48,889 nt of DNA, taken from contig PKUM01000244.1 of assembly GCA_002868855.1 (NCBI GenBank), forward strand, positions 1 to 48,889, in the 5' to 3' direction. Under the pieces are notes generated by a model. That model was given only the letters and a program-made list of their open reading frames with translations, had not been told where the DNA came from and did no database searches. Within the stretch, counting starts at the first letter, position 1, and every line of letters begins with the position of its first letter. Shown here one piece after another: positions 26,379 through 36,024 of this stretch. Both the position numbers and the translations under genes were made by a program. The stretch is from Chromatiales bacterium. Lineage in GTDB: Bacteria > Pseudomonadota > Gammaproteobacteria > Steroidobacterales > BM003.

Positions 26379-27467
26379 ATGCAACAGCGTACTCCACTAT
26401 ATGAATGTCACGTCGCCGCCAATGCGCGCATTGTCGATTTCGGTGGCTGGGACATGCCGCTGCATTACGGGTCGCAGATCGATGAGCATCATGCCGTCCG
26501 TCGCGATGCCGGTATGTTTGATGTCTCGCACATGACGGTTGTCGATCTCGAGGGTGCCGGCGCGCTGCCGTATTTGCAGAATCTGCTGGCCAATGACGTT
26601 GCCAAGCTGAAAACGCCGGGTCGTGCACTCTACACTTGCATGCTGAACGACGCGGGCGGGATCATCGATGACCTGATCGTCTACTTTCTCGGGCCCGGGA
26701 GATTCCGTGCGGTGGTCAATGCGGCCACGCGGGACAAGGATCTGGCCTGGATGCGGCAGCATAGCGCCGGTTTCGATGTGGCGCTGACCGAACGCGCAGA
26801 ACTGGCGATGATTGCGGTTCAGGGTCCGACGGCGCGCGAGCGGGCGGCGCAGGTGCTGCCCGAAGATGCGCGTGAGGCCGCACTCGCGGCGAAACCGTTT
26901 CATGCGCTCGAAGTCGGCGACTGGCTGGTTGCGCGAACCGGCTACACCGGCGAAGACGGCTGGGAGATTACATTGCCGGGAGATGCGGCAGCGGATGCGT
27001 GGCGACGGCTGGTTGAGCACGGCGTGCGTCCCTGCGGTCTCGGCGCCCGTGACACCTTGCGCCTCGAGGCGGGGATGAACCTTTACGGTACCGACATGGA
27101 TGAGACCACCAGCCCGCTGGAGTCCGGCCTCGACTGGACCGTAGCCTGGGAGCCGGCCGAGCGGTCCTTTATCGGGCGCGCGGCACTCGACGCGCAGCGC
27201 GAACACGGCGTCCCGAGAAAATTCGTCGGGCTGTTGCTGGAGGGCCGCGGTGTCGTGCGCGGTCATCAGAAGATCCTGTTCGGCGGACACGAAGGCGAAG
27301 TGACAAGCGGTACTTTTTCGCCGACGCTCGGACGTGCGATAGGCATGGGGCGGGTTCCGGCCGCGGCCAGTGGCGAATGCCATATCGAGATACGAGGCAA
27401 GAAATTGCCCGCAAAAATCGTGGCACCGCCATTTGTACGCAACGGAAAGATCCGCATTGAACTGTAA
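26379..27467 (+). CDS. gcvT: Glycine cleavage system aminomethyltransferase (T protein)
   Basis: A 362-residue tetrahydrofolate-dependent enzyme that takes the aminomethyl group from lipoyl-GcvH, releasing ammonia and forming 5,10-methylene-THF. Family features: TPLYECHVAANARIVDFGGWDMP at the N-terminus, MFDVSHMTVVDLEG, the folate region RTGYTGEDGWEI and LRLEAGMNLYGTDMDE with its conserved Asp. It is the first gene under the glycine riboswitch. The ATG at 26379 is preceded by a purine-rich AAAGAGCGAGG sequence. Confidence 0.97.
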   Translation: MQQRTPLYECHVAANARIVDFGGWDMPLHYGSQIDEHHAVRRDAGMFDVSHMTVVDLEGAGALPYLQNLLANDVAKLKTPGRALYTCMLNDAGGIIDDLIVYFLGPGRFRAVVNAATRDKDLAWMRQHSAGFDVALTERAELAMIAVQGPTARERAAQVLPEDAREAALAAKPFHALEVGDWLVARTGYTGEDGWEITLPGDAAADAWRRLVEHGVRPCGLGARDTLRLEAGMNLYGTDMDETTSPLESGLDWTVAWEPAERSFIGRAALDAQREHGVPRKFVGLLLEGRGVVRGHQKILFGGHEGEVTSGTFSPTLGRAIGMGRVPAAASGECHIEIRGKKLPAKIVAPPFVRNGKIRIEL

Positions 27468-27512
27468 TGGCGTCAGGGCTTTACTGATTCTATCTATCTG
27501 GAGTAGTTGATC

Positions 27513-27905
27513 ATGAGCGAATTGCCGGGCGATCTGAAATACACGAAGGACCACGAATGGGCGCGTGTCGAGGACGATGGCACCGTGAAAATCGGTATTA
27601 CCGATCACGCGCAGACGGCGCTGGGCGACCTGGTCTATATCGAGCCGCCGGAAATTGGCAGCACGGTGGCCGCGGGCGACAGCTGTGCCGTGGTCGAGTC
27701 GGTGAAGGCGGCCTCGGACGTTTACAGCCCGATCGGTGGCGAGATCACCGCTGCCAATGAATTGCTGGCCGACGCCCCGGAAACGGTCAATCAGGATCCG
27801 TATGGCGACGGATGGTTGTTCGCGGTGCGGCCTGACGACAACGCGGAACTGGACGCGTTGATGGATGCCGATGCCTACCAGGCACTGCTGGACGAAGAGG
27901 GCTGA
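27513..27905 (+). CDS. gcvH: Glycine cleavage system lipoyl carrier (H protein)
   Basis: A 130-residue carrier that shuttles the aminomethyl group between P, T and L proteins on a lipoyl arm. The lipoylated residue is Lys65 in [14 protein letters not shown]. The opening [14 protein letters not shown] and the [19 protein letters not shown] segment are standard. ATG 27513 is used, with GGAG 9 nt upstream, rather than a TTG two codons earlier. It lies 45 nt after gcvT. Confidence 0.97.
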   Translation: MSELPGDLKYTKDHEWARVEDDGTVKIGITDHAQTALGDLVYIEPPEIGSTVAAGDSCAVVESVKAASDVYSPIGGEITAANELLADAPETVNQDPYGDGWLFAVRPDDNAELDALMDADAYQALLDEEG

Positions 27906-27925
27906 CGAGCCCGGGGAGAGAGGGT

Positions 27926-29299
27926 ATGGCATTCATACCACACACCGAAGAAGACATCGCGCAGATGCTCGCCGAGATTGGCGTCGATGACATCGAGGAC
28001 CTGTTCAGTGAAATACCGGCCGGCCTCAAGGCGGCTGCGCTGGAGGGTGTTCCCGCGGCGGTACCCGAGATGGCAATCACCCGGACGATGCGCCAACTGG
28101 CCGCGCGCGATGGCAGTCCGTTGAGCTTTCTTGGCGGCGGCGCCTATGAGCACCATATCCCGGCGGCGGTCTGGGAGGTAACCACCCGTGGTGAGTTTTA
28201 CTCCGCTTACACGCCCTACCAGGCGGAGGCGAGCCAGGGGACGCTGCAGCTGATCTACGAGTTCCAGAGCATGATCACTGCGCTAACCGCGCTCGATGTG
28301 TCGAACGCGTCGCTCTACGACGGTGCGTCGGCACTGGCGGAGGCGAGCCTGATGGCGATTCGCGCCAACCGCAAATCCAAGTCCGCTACGGTTCTGGTGC
28401 CGCGGTCGGTCAACCCGCGCTACCTCCGGGTTGCCGAGAGCATTGCGGGCAATCAGGGAGTGACCTTTGCACCAATAGATTTCGACCCCGAAACCGGCAC
28501 GACACCTCTCTCCGCGCTGGCATCCTGGGCGGACAAGGACGTGACCGCCCTGGTAGTTCCGCAACCGAATTTCTTTGGCCGTTACGAAGATGTCGATGGG
28601 TTGACCGATTGGGCGCATGCGCATGGCGCGCTGGCGATCGGGCTGGTCAATCCGACTTCGCTGGCTCTGCTCAAACCCCCGGGCGAATGGGGCGGCCAGG
28701 GGGCCGATATCGCCTGTGGCGAAGGTCAACCGCTCGGTGTGCCGCTGTCTTCCGGCGGGCCCTATCTCGGGTTCATGGCCTGCAAGAAAGCCTTTGTGAG
28801 ACAGATGCCTGGACGCATCGTCGGCCGCACTGTCGATCTCGATGGGAAATCCGGATTTACGCTGACGCTGCAGGCGCGCGAGCAACACATTCGCCGTTCC
28901 AAGGCGACATCCAATATCTGCACCAACCAGGGCCTGGTGATGACGGCGGCGACTATCTATATGAGTCTGCTGGGCGCCAGCGGGCTGGCGCGGGTCGCCG
29001 CGGCGAGTTGTTCCAACACCAGTGCACTGGTTGACGCGTTGTCCGCGCTGGACGGCGTCGAGTCCGTGTTTAGCGGTGCCGGCTTCCATGAGGCGGTATT
29101 GCGCCTCGACCGGCCGGTACAGCCGGTGCTGGATGCGTTGGCGCAACGCGACATTCTCGGTGGAATAGATCTCGGCCCGGAGTTTCCGGAACTGGGTCAC
29201 TGCATGCTGATTTGCGCGACCGAAACCAAAACCGACGAGGATATCCGGCACTATGCCCGGGCGCTGGCCGATATCCTGCAACAAGCGCAAGTAGCCTGA
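27926..29299 (+). CDS. gcvPA: Glycine dehydrogenase (decarboxylating) subunit 1
   Basis: A 457-residue subunit of the two-part P protein. It shows [17 protein letters not shown] at the start, [33 protein letters not shown] and the late [17 protein letters not shown] typical of subunit 1. With GcvPB it decarboxylates glycine using PLP and loads the remainder onto GcvH. Many gammaproteobacteria have a single fused GcvP of about 950 residues, so the split form is a lineage marker. GGGGAGAG precedes the ATG. The partner gene is separated from it by tpx. Confidence 0.96.
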   Translation: MAFIPHTEEDIAQMLAEIGVDDIEDLFSEIPAGLKAAALEGVPAAVPEMAITRTMRQLAARDGSPLSFLGGGAYEHHIPAAVWEVTTRGEFYSAYTPYQAEASQGTLQLIYEFQSMITALTALDVSNASLYDGASALAEASLMAIRANRKSKSATVLVPRSVNPRYLRVAESIAGNQGVTFAPIDFDPETGTTPLSALASWADKDVTALVVPQPNFFGRYEDVDGLTDWAHAHGALAIGLVNPTSLALLKPPGEWGGQGADIACGEGQPLGVPLSSGGPYLGFMACKKAFVRQMPGRIVGRTVDLDGKSGFTLTLQAREQHIRRSKATSNICTNQGLVMTAATIYMSLLGASGLARVAAASCSNTSALVDALSALDGVESVFSGAGFHEAVLRLDRPVQPVLDALAQRDILGGIDLGPEFPELGHCMLICATETKTDEDIRHYARALADILQQAQVA

Positions 29300-29319
29300 A
29301 GAGGCTGGAGAAAAAACCG

Positions 29320-29820
29320 ATGGCAGGAATCACCTTCAAGGGTCAACCGACGCGCACCGCCGGCTCGCTGCCGGCGATCGGCAGTAAGGCGCCAGATTTC
29401 GAATTGACCGGTACAGATCTCGCTCAGTACACGCTTGGGCAATGGTCGGGTCAGCGCAAGTTGTTGAATATTTTTCCGAGTGTCGATACCCCGGTTTGCG
29501 CCGCGTCAGCGCGCAGGTTCAACGAGGAAGCGAGCCGGTACGCCGACACAGTGATGCTGAACGTGTCAGCGGATCTGCCTTTTGCCCAGAATCGTTATTG
29601 CGCGTCGGAGGGCCTTGCAGACGTCAGGAATCTCTCGACGTTTCGGGCGCCCGAGTTCGGGGTCAACTACGGTGTGCGGATCGAAGAAGGTCCGCTGCGC
29701 GGATTGTGCGCCCGGGCAATCGTCGTGATAGACGAGCATGACACCGTGGTACATACACAACTCGTCGCCGAGATCGGTGACGAACCCGATTATGAAGCGG
29801 CACTGAAGGCGCTTGGCTAG
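29320..29820 (+). CDS. tpx: Thiol peroxidase Tpx
   Basis: A 166-residue 2-Cys atypical peroxiredoxin. The peroxidatic Cys60 is in [12 protein letters not shown] and the resolving Cys94 in NRYCASEGL, matching Cys61/Cys95 of E. coli Tpx; ADLPFAQ and [12 protein letters not shown] also match. It reduces alkyl hydroperoxides with thioredoxin. The ATG at 29320 has GGAG 10 nt upstream and fits the E. coli length. It is inserted between gcvPA (20-nt gap) and gcvPB (31-nt gap) on the same strand, so it should be cotranscribed under the glycine riboswitch. Confidence 0.96.
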   Translation: MAGITFKGQPTRTAGSLPAIGSKAPDFELTGTDLAQYTLGQWSGQRKLLNIFPSVDTPVCAASARRFNEEASRYADTVMLNVSADLPFAQNRYCASEGLADVRNLSTFRAPEFGVNYGVRIEEGPLRGLCARAIVVIDEHDTVVHTQLVAEIGDEPDYEAALKALG

Positions 29821-29851
29821 ACGTTGGTCGGACGATCAGGATGCAAATGAG

Positions 29852-31318
29852 ATGAGTGACGCGAAACTGATTTTCGAATACTCGCGCGAGGGCCGAAGTG
29901 CCCACGCGCAGGCTCCGCTGACGCTTGCCGAGGCGGACGTGCCGGTGCACCTGAGGCGCCAGACGCCCCCGGCATTGCCTGCTGTTTCCGAGTTGCAGGC
30001 GGTGCGTCACTACACCCGCGTATCGCAAAAAAACTTCTCCATCGACACCCATTTTTATCCGCTTGGGTCCTGTACGATGAAGTACAACCCGCGTGCCTGT
30101 AACACGCTGGCAATGCTGCCGGAGTTCCTGTCGCGCCATCCGCTCGGGCCCTCGAGCCACGGCCAGGGCTTTATGCAGATCCTGTGGGAGTTGCAGGAAA
30201 TGCTGAAGGACGTCACCGGCATGCGCGGCGTCTCTCTTACGCCGATGGCGGGTGCCCAGGGCGAATTCGCCGGGGTTGCGATGATCAAGGCCTATCATCA
30301 TGCTCGCGGCGATCATGAGCGTGACGAGATACTGGTTCCGGAAGCGGCGCACGGCACCAACCCCGCGACGGCGGTAATGTGTGGCTGCAAGGTCAAGGAG
30401 TTGCCGACGCTGGCGGACGGCGACGTCGATCTCGACGCCCTGCGGGCGGCGGTCGGACCGCGTACCGCCGGAATCATGCTGACCAATCCGTCGACTCTCG
30501 GCGTTTTCGAGCGGCACATCGTCGAGGTTTCCGAAATCGTCCATGACGCCGGGGGACTGCTCTATTACGACGGCGCCAATCTCAATGCGATTCTCGGCAA
30601 GGCCAGGCCCGGCGACATGGGGTTCGATGTCATTCATATGAACCTGCACAAGACTTTTTCCACCCCGCACGGCGGCGGCGGTCCGGGCTCTGGCGCGGTC
30701 GGCGTCGGTGAACGTCTGTTGCCGTATTTGCCGGTCCCGATTGTCGGGCGTGACGATGACGGCTTCCACTGGCTTACTGAATCCGAGCGTCCCGATAGTA
30801 TCGGTCCGCTTTCGGCGTTCATGGGTAACGCCGGCGTGCTGCTGCGAGCCTATGTCTACATGCGCATGCTCGGGCGTGACGGGATGCGCCGCGTTGGTGA
30901 GTTTGCGACGCTCAATGCCAACTACCTGGCCAGGCGGCTGGAGAGAGCCGGTTTCACTCTGGCCGTACCCGAGCGTCGCGCCAGTCACGAGTTCATTGTC
31001 ACGCTAAAAAGCGAGGCGCGCGAACTCGGAGTCACGGCGATGGACTTTGCGAAACGGCTGCTCGACTATGGCTATCATGCTCCGACGACGTATTTCCCGC
31101 TGTTGATTCCCGAGTGCCTGCTGATAGAACCAACAGAGACCGAAGCCAAAGAAGACCTGGACGGTTTCGTTGCCGCTTTGACGGCGATACGAGAAGAGGC
31201 GAGCACCGATCCCGACCTCGTAAAGGGTGCGCCGTACTCGACCCCGGTGCGCCGTCTCGATGATGTCCGGGCGGCACGCCACCTGGACCTGGCATGGGGC
31301 CCACAGGCTGAACAGTGA
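29852..31318 (+). CDS. gcvPB: Glycine dehydrogenase (decarboxylating) subunit 2
   Basis: A 488-residue PLP-bearing subunit of the split P protein. The PLP lysine is in [17 protein letters not shown], and [22 protein letters not shown] near residue 65 is typical of subunit 2. The start at ATG 29852 ([11 protein letters not shown]) is preferred to an upstream in-frame codon overlapping tpx. It completes gcvT-gcvH-gcvPA/PB; the L protein (lipoamide dehydrogenase) is not in the window. The stop overlaps the proposed dgkA start. Confidence 0.96.
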   Translation: MSDAKLIFEYSREGRSAHAQAPLTLAEADVPVHLRRQTPPALPAVSELQAVRHYTRVSQKNFSIDTHFYPLGSCTMKYNPRACNTLAMLPEFLSRHPLGPSSHGQGFMQILWELQEMLKDVTGMRGVSLTPMAGAQGEFAGVAMIKAYHHARGDHERDEILVPEAAHGTNPATAVMCGCKVKELPTLADGDVDLDALRAAVGPRTAGIMLTNPSTLGVFERHIVEVSEIVHDAGGLLYYDGANLNAILGKARPGDMGFDVIHMNLHKTFSTPHGGGGPGSGAVGVGERLLPYLPVPIVGRDDDGFHWLTESERPDSIGPLSAFMGNAGVLLRAYVYMRMLGRDGMRRVGEFATLNANYLARRLERAGFTLAVPERRASHEFIVTLKSEARELGVTAMDFAKRLLDYGYHAPTTYFPLLIPECLLIEPTETEAKEDLDGFVAALTAIREEASTDPDLVKGAPYSTPVRRLDDVRAARHLDLAWGPQAEQ

Positions 31319-31683
31319 GGCCGGTCCCCCATAATCGCCGGGGTATGTCGCGGCTGGTCTCGGCGACCCGCAATTCGGTGCGCGGGTTGAAAGCGATATT
31401 TCGCAGCGAGGAGGCTTTCCGGATGGAAGCGATCGCTTCGATGATCCTGATACCGCTGGCGTTCTGGCTCGATGTCAGCAAGGTCGAGCGGGCGTTGCTG
31501 ATATCCAGTTTGCTGCTACTTCTTATCGTCGAAATGCTCAATACTGCAATCGAGGTGGTAGTCGATCGCATCGGCACGGAAATCGATCCTTTGTCAGGCC
31601 TGGCGAAAGATGTTGCGTCGACGTCGGTGATGTTTGCCGCGATCCTCGCCGGATCGGTCTGGGCCATCATCGTTCTGTTCTAG
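31315..31683 (+). CDS. dgkA: Diacylglycerol kinase (DgkA)
   Basis: A 122-residue integral membrane kinase that phosphorylates diacylglycerol to phosphatidate, recycling lipid released during membrane-derived glucan synthesis. It has [20 protein letters not shown]-like N-terminal helix residues ([17 protein letters not shown]), then three hydrophobic helices, and the catalytic signature [18 protein letters not shown] at 31315 overlaps the gcvPB stop (GTGA), giving coupling; ATG 31345 is an alternative that better matches the E. coli length. Confidence 0.93.
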   Translation: MRPVPHNRRGMSRLVSATRNSVRGLKAIFRSEEAFRMEAIASMILIPLAFWLDVSKVERALLISSLLLLLIVEMLNTAIEVVVDRIGTEIDPLSGLAKDVASTSVMFAAILAGSVWAIIVLF

Positions 31684-31704
31684 TCTCACCTGAGAGTAAC
31701 TCCA

Positions 31705-32643
31705 ATGACGGCACTAATCTGCGGCTCCGTCGCATATGACACGATCATGGTTTTCCCCGGGCGCTTCAGCGAGCACATCCTTGCGGACAAGATTCACATG
31801 CTGAATGTCGCGTTCCTCGTTCCCAAAATGCGGCGCGAGTTCGGCGGATGTGCCGGAAACATTGCGTACAACCTGAAACAGTTGGGCGGCGACTGCTACC
31901 CGATGGCGACCGTGGGCAAGGACTTTTCGAGCTACGCGGACTGGATGAAAAGTTGCGGCGTGGATCGCAGGTACATTCGCAGGTTCGACGACGAATATAC
32001 CGCCCAGGCTTACATCACGACGGATCTGGATGACAACCAGATCACGGCCTTTCATCCGGGCGCGATGAATCGGTCCGAACTGAACCATGTTCCCACCGAC
32101 GCCGGCATCAGAATCGGACTGATATCGCCGGATGGCCGTGACGGCATGCTTGCGCACGCCGAGGAATTCGCGGACGCCCGGATCCCGTTTATGTTCGATC
32201 CCGGCCAGGGCCTGCCGATGTTCGACGGTCCGGAACTGCGTCGATTCATCGAGCTCGCGACGTGGGTCACAGTAAACGACTATGAGGGCGAACTATTGTC
32301 ACAACGCACCGGGTTGGCACCGGCGCAAATCTCGGAACGGGTTGAAGCGTTGCTGATTACCCGAGGTCACAAGGGTTCGGTCGTGTATTTGCAGGGTAAC
32401 CGCCATGACATACCGGTTGCCCCCATCGCGGAAGCGCTGGATCCGACCGGGTGCGGTGATGCGTACCGGGCGGGCCTGTTATTCGGACTGATGAACGACT
32501 GCGACTGGGAGACGACCGGGCGCATCGCGTCGTTGATGGGTGCGATAAAGATAGAGTCGCACGGGACGCAAAACCACAAATTCACCTTTGAGGCATTCCG
32601 CGAACGTTACCGGGAGAGCTTTGCCAGGGAACTGCACATATGA
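31705..32643 (+). CDS. PfkB-family carbohydrate/nucleoside kinase
   Basis: A 312-residue ribokinase-superfamily enzyme. The substrate-site signature is FGGCAGNIAYNLKQLGG (about 47-63) and the catalytic signature is DPTGCGDAYRAGLLFG, with the Asp of GCGD as base; VTVNDYEGELLS and LLITRGHKGSVVY are typical of the ATP domain. The sequence resembles the bacterial adenosine-kinase-like subgroup, but substrate (adenosine, ribose or other sugar) cannot be fixed. A 4-nt stop/start overlap with the first ATG of the tandem HtrA gene suggests the two are cotranscribed. Confidence 0.9.
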   Translation: MTALICGSVAYDTIMVFPGRFSEHILADKIHMLNVAFLVPKMRREFGGCAGNIAYNLKQLGGDCYPMATVGKDFSSYADWMKSCGVDRRYIRRFDDEYTAQAYITTDLDDNQITAFHPGAMNRSELNHVPTDAGIRIGLISPDGRDGMLAHAEEFADARIPFMFDPGQGLPMFDGPELRRFIELATWVTVNDYEGELLSQRTGLAPAQISERVEALLITRGHKGSVVYLQGNRHDIPVAPIAEALDPTGCGDAYRAGLLFGLMNDCDWETTGRIASLMGAIKIESHGTQNHKFTFEAFRERYRESFARELHI

Positions 32644-32663
32644 TTCTGACTCAAAGGGACATG

Positions 32664-35504
32664 ATGCGTCCGATTGTCACGATTTTTCTGCTGCTGTTCA
32701 CCACTGCGGGCTTCGCCGAGGAAACCGGTGCCTGGCGCCGTACGCTCGAGGAAATCTCGACCGGCGTTGTCTCCATCAAAGTAGACGGTGTCCGCGCCTT
32801 CGACACCGAGTGGAACCAGACGACCCAGGCGACCGGTTTCGTGGTCGACCGCGAGCGCGGCCTTATTCTGACCAATCGCCATGTCGTGACCTCGGGTCCG
32901 GTGACCGCCCAGGCGGTGTTCCTGAATAACGAAGAGGTCGATCTGAAGCCGGTCTATCGCGATCCCGTGCACGACTTCGGGTTGTATCGCTTCGATCCGT
33001 CTGCGCTGCGGTTTATCGAACCCTACGAGTTTCCACTGCGGCCCGATCGCGCCCAGGTCGGGCGGGAAATCCGGGTGGTCGGCAACGATGCCGGCGAGCA
33101 GCTTTCGATCCTGGCCGGAACGATTGCCAAACTCGATCGCAGCGCGCCCAACTACGGACGTGGAAAATACAACGATTTCAATACCTTTTACATTCAGGCG
33201 GCATCCGGAACGTCCGGTGGCTCGTCGGGGTCGCCAGTGGTCGATGCCGACGGTAATGCCGTGGCGCTGAACGCCGGTGGCAGTGCGCAGGCAGCCTCGA
33301 GCTTTTTCCTGCCGCTGGAGCGGGTGCGGCGCGTGGTGGACATCATTCGCGGCGACGGATTGGTTACCCGCGGTACGCTGATGACGATATTCGCGCATAC
33401 CTCGTACGGCGAATTGCGCCGTCTCGGTCTGACCGAGGACATAGAGGCGCGGGCGCGCGCGGCACAGCCCGACCAGACCGGTATGCTCGTGGTGCAACAG
33501 GTCGTTCCCGGCTCGCCGGCACAGAACAAGCTCGAACCCGGCGATATCCTGATAGCGGTCAACGGCGGATTGATCACCCGGTTCGCCGCGCTCGAGGCGC
33601 TGCTCGACGATGCTGTCGGCGACAACGTGACGGTCGAAGTGCAGCGCGGCGGGGAGCGCTTCGGTTTTACTCTCGACGTCATCGATTTGCATGCGATCAC
33701 GCCGGCGGCCTTTCTCGAAATCAGCGATGCGGTTCTGCACACCGTTTCCTACCAGCAGGCGCGGCACCTGAATATGCCGGTCATGGGTGTTTTCGTTGCC
33801 AATCCCGGTTACATGTTCAGCGCTTCCGGGATCCCACGCGGCGCGGTAATCGCTCAGTTGAATGGCCGGCCGGTTCCCGACCTGGACACATTTGTCGGCA
33901 AAATTCGGGAGCTTGCCGACGGCCAACAGGCAACGATCCGCTATTTCACATTCGACGATCCGCAAACCACGAAACTGCGCAGCGTAAACATCGACCGGCG
34001 CTGGTATCCGGCTCGTCACTGCCGCCGCGATGACACCCTCGGTTACTGGCCATGTGAGCCGCTTCCGGAAGTGGGAAGCGCGGCTCCGCCGGCGCCGGCC
34101 TCGACCGAATTTGTCACCAATGGCGACTCGCGGGCGCGCAAGATTGCGCCGTCGCTGGTGCTGGTGAATTTCGATATGCCGTACATTATTTCCGGTGTCT
34201 CCGAGCGTCACTACCACGGAACCGGACTCGTGGTCGATGCGGAGCGCGGGCTGATCGTTACCGACCGCAACACCGTGCCGGTCGCGATGGGAGACGTGAA
34301 AATCACGTTTGCCGGAACGGTAGAAGTTCCGGGACGGGTCGAATATATCCATCCGTTGCACAACCTCGCCGTTATTTCCTATAACCCGGAACTGGTGGGC
34401 GATACGCCGGTCCGATCGGCAGTTTTCAGTCCGCAAGTTGCCGAGGAAGGCGACGAGATATGGGTGGCGGGGCTGAAGGGCAACAGCAATCCGTTCATCC
34501 AGAAAAGCCAGGTCGCAGCGGTCGATGCGGTCGGTTTTCCGTTGTCGAGAACTCTGCGCTTCCGCGATACCAACCTCGAGACAATCGCGGTCGTAAATGC
34601 GCCCGGCAACGTCGATGGCGTGCTGCTCGATTCCAAGGGACGGGTAATGGCGACGTGGTCGAGTTTTGCGTTCGAAGGGGCCAATAAGAAACTCGAGCAG
34701 GTGACATTCGGAATTGCCGGAGACCTCGTCGAGGAGATGGTCGGTTTCGTACGGGAGGGCCGCGACCTGCACTCGCTCGAAACTGAATTGCGTCTGCTGC
34801 CGCTGGCGACTGCACGGGACCTCGGCCTGCCTGCCGAGCGGATAAAGGGCCTCGAGAAACACAGTCCGCAGCGGCGCCAGGCCTTACAGGTAGTTCGCAC
34901 TGTGGCGGGTTCCCCGGCGGCAGGCGTATTGCGCCCCGGGGATCTTCTGCTCGCCATCGACGGTGAGCTGGTGAATACGTACCGCGAGGTGGAACGCCGT
35001 GTGCAACAGGACGAGGTCAGCGTGACCTTGTGGCGTAACGGCGAAGAACTCACCGAGACCTTGCGGACCCAGACGCTTACCGGTCATGGCGTTGACCGCA
35101 TTGTGTACTGGGCGGGGGCGGTACTGCAAACGCCGCACCGCGCGCTGCCGGCGCAACGCGGGATCCTGCCGGAAGGCGTCTATGTCGCGTATTTCGCTTA
35201 CGGATCGCCGGCCAGTCGCTACAGTCTTTGGGCCGGACGCCGGATCATTGAAATTGACGGTCTGCCAACTCCCGACCTCGATACGTTTGTTGCCGCGGTA
35301 GCGAACAAGTCGGATCGCGAATCCGTGCGCATCAAAACCGTCACCTGGAACGATCAGGTAGAAGTGCTGACGCTAAAGACCGACCACAGATATTGGCCTG
35401 CCTACGAATTGCGCCGGGTCGATGACCAATGGCGACGCAGTCCGATCGGGCCGGCTCCGGCCGTTGCCGGCGGTGTCATCGACTACCGCGGCGATGCGCC
35501 TTAG
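32664..35504 (+). CDS. Tandem HtrA-like trypsin/PDZ protein, Nma111-type architecture
   Basis: A 946-residue exported protein (signal RPIVTIFLLLFTTAGFA) built from two trypsin-like halves, each followed by PDZ-like domains. In the first half the triad is intact: His73 (TNRHVV), Asp104 (VHDFGLY) and Ser188 (GGSSGSP), followed by a PDZ with PGSPAQNKLEPGDIL. In the second half all three positions are changed: Asn in TDRNTV, Asn in LHNLAVI and Asp in GNVDGVLLD, so it should be proteolytically dead; another PDZ follows (VAGSPAAGVLRPGDLL). This active-plus-degenerate layout and length match yeast Nma111. ATG 32664 was chosen for the AGGG site 5 nt upstream and the clean signal; ATG 32640 overlaps the kinase stop. 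Confidence 0.9.
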   Translation: MRPIVTIFLLLFTTAGFAEETGAWRRTLEEISTGVVSIKVDGVRAFDTEWNQTTQATGFVVDRERGLILTNRHVVTSGPVTAQAVFLNNEEVDLKPVYRDPVHDFGLYRFDPSALRFIEPYEFPLRPDRAQVGREIRVVGNDAGEQLSILAGTIAKLDRSAPNYGRGKYNDFNTFYIQAASGTSGGSSGSPVVDADGNAVALNAGGSAQAASSFFLPLERVRRVVDIIRGDGLVTRGTLMTIFAHTSYGELRRLGLTEDIEARARAAQPDQTGMLVVQQVVPGSPAQNKLEPGDILIAVNGGLITRFAALEALLDDAVGDNVTVEVQRGGERFGFTLDVIDLHAITPAAFLEISDAVLHTVSYQQARHLNMPVMGVFVANPGYMFSASGIPRGAVIAQLNGRPVPDLDTFVGKIRELADGQQATIRYFTFDDPQTTKLRSVNIDRRWYPARHCRRDDTLGYWPCEPLPEVGSAAPPAPASTEFVTNGDSRARKIAPSLVLVNFDMPYIISGVSERHYHGTGLVVDAERGLIVTDRNTVPVAMGDVKITFAGTVEVPGRVEYIHPLHNLAVISYNPELVGDTPVRSAVFSPQVAEEGDEIWVAGLKGNSNPFIQKSQVAAVDAVGFPLSRTLRFRDTNLETIAVVNAPGNVDGVLLDSKGRVMATWSSFAFEGANKKLEQVTFGIAGDLVEEMVGFVREGRDLHSLETELRLLPLATARDLGLPAERIKGLEKHSPQRRQALQVVRTVAGSPAAGVLRPGDLLLAIDGELVNTYREVERRVQQDEVSVTLWRNGEELTETLRTQTLTGHGVDRIVYWAGAVLQTPHRALPAQRGILPEGVYVAYFAYGSPASRYSLWAGRRIIEIDGLPTPDLDTFVAAVANKSDRESVRIKTVTWNDQVEVLTLKTDHRYWPAYELRRVDDQWRRSPIGPAPAVAGGVIDYRGDAP

Positions 35505-35541
35505 GGTGGCCGCTGGTTCCTGAGATCGAGGACAGGCGCGG

Positions 35542-36024
35542 ATGAGCGCGAAGCCGGCTGCCGTGCACGGACTGCCGGCCGGCAAGGGCAGTTATCTTGT
35601 CTGGTTCCGCGTCGCCGAACCTCTCGAGTTCGACTGCGGTGCGCTCGGAACGCGGCGACTCGACACAGGCTGGACCGGTTACGCCGGCAGCGCGTTCGGG
35701 GCTGGTGGTCTGGCGGCTCGGTTGCGTCGTCATCTAGGCTCGGGTGGGCGGGCGCACTGGCACATCGACTATCTGCGCAGCCACATTGCGATAACCGAGT
35801 TCTGGTTCAGTCATGATCCGCAACGGCGCGAGCACCTCTGGGCCGAGGTCGCGGCCGAATTGCCCGGTGCGAAGCGCCCGGTGCGGGGATTCGGGTCGAG
35901 TGACTGTAGTTGCGAGAGTCATCTCGTACACTTGCCGGCACGCCCGGTTTTCAGCCGTTTCGTTGGCGCTGTCGCTGCCCATGCGCCGGAGCATTTGCGA
36001 ATATCGCGCCGCCGCCGGCGCTAA
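35542..36024 (+). CDS. DUF123 (GIY-YIG-related, Uri-type) nuclease-like protein
   Basis: A 160-residue protein with the DUF123 core: GKGSYLVWFRV, GWTGYAGSAFGAGGLAARLRRHL, then HWHIDYLRSH and GFGSSDCSCESHLVHL. This domain is related to GIY-YIG endonucleases; some relatives cut single-stranded DNA. The conserved Cys pair in SSDCSCESHL is usual for the family. Function in this cell is unknown. It is 37 nt after the HtrA gene and its last 4 nt overlap the convergent thioesterase gene. The C-terminus is very basic (ISRRRRR). Confidence 0.88.
   Translation: MSAKPAAVHGLPAGKGSYLVWFRVAEPLEFDCGALGTRRLDTGWTGYAGSAFGAGGLAARLRRHLGSGGRAHWHIDYLRSHIAITEFWFSHDPQRREHLWAEVAAELPGAKRPVRGFGSSDCSCESHLVHLPARPVFSRFVGAVAAHAPEHLRISRRRRR

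Noticed and set aside
26397-27932. A 511-codon minus-strand open frame
   Set aside because: It is opposite gcvT and gcvH, both certain genes under a glycine riboswitch; no motifs and no ribosome site.
29663-30988. A 441-codon minus-strand open frame
   Set aside because: Antisense to tpx and gcvPB; no recognisable domain.
32607-34862. A 751-codon open frame on the minus strand
   Set aside because: It lies entirely opposite the tandem HtrA gene, whose motifs are clear. Its composition (rich in Arg, His, Gln) is typical of antisense shadows in high-GC DNA, and no domain is recognisable.
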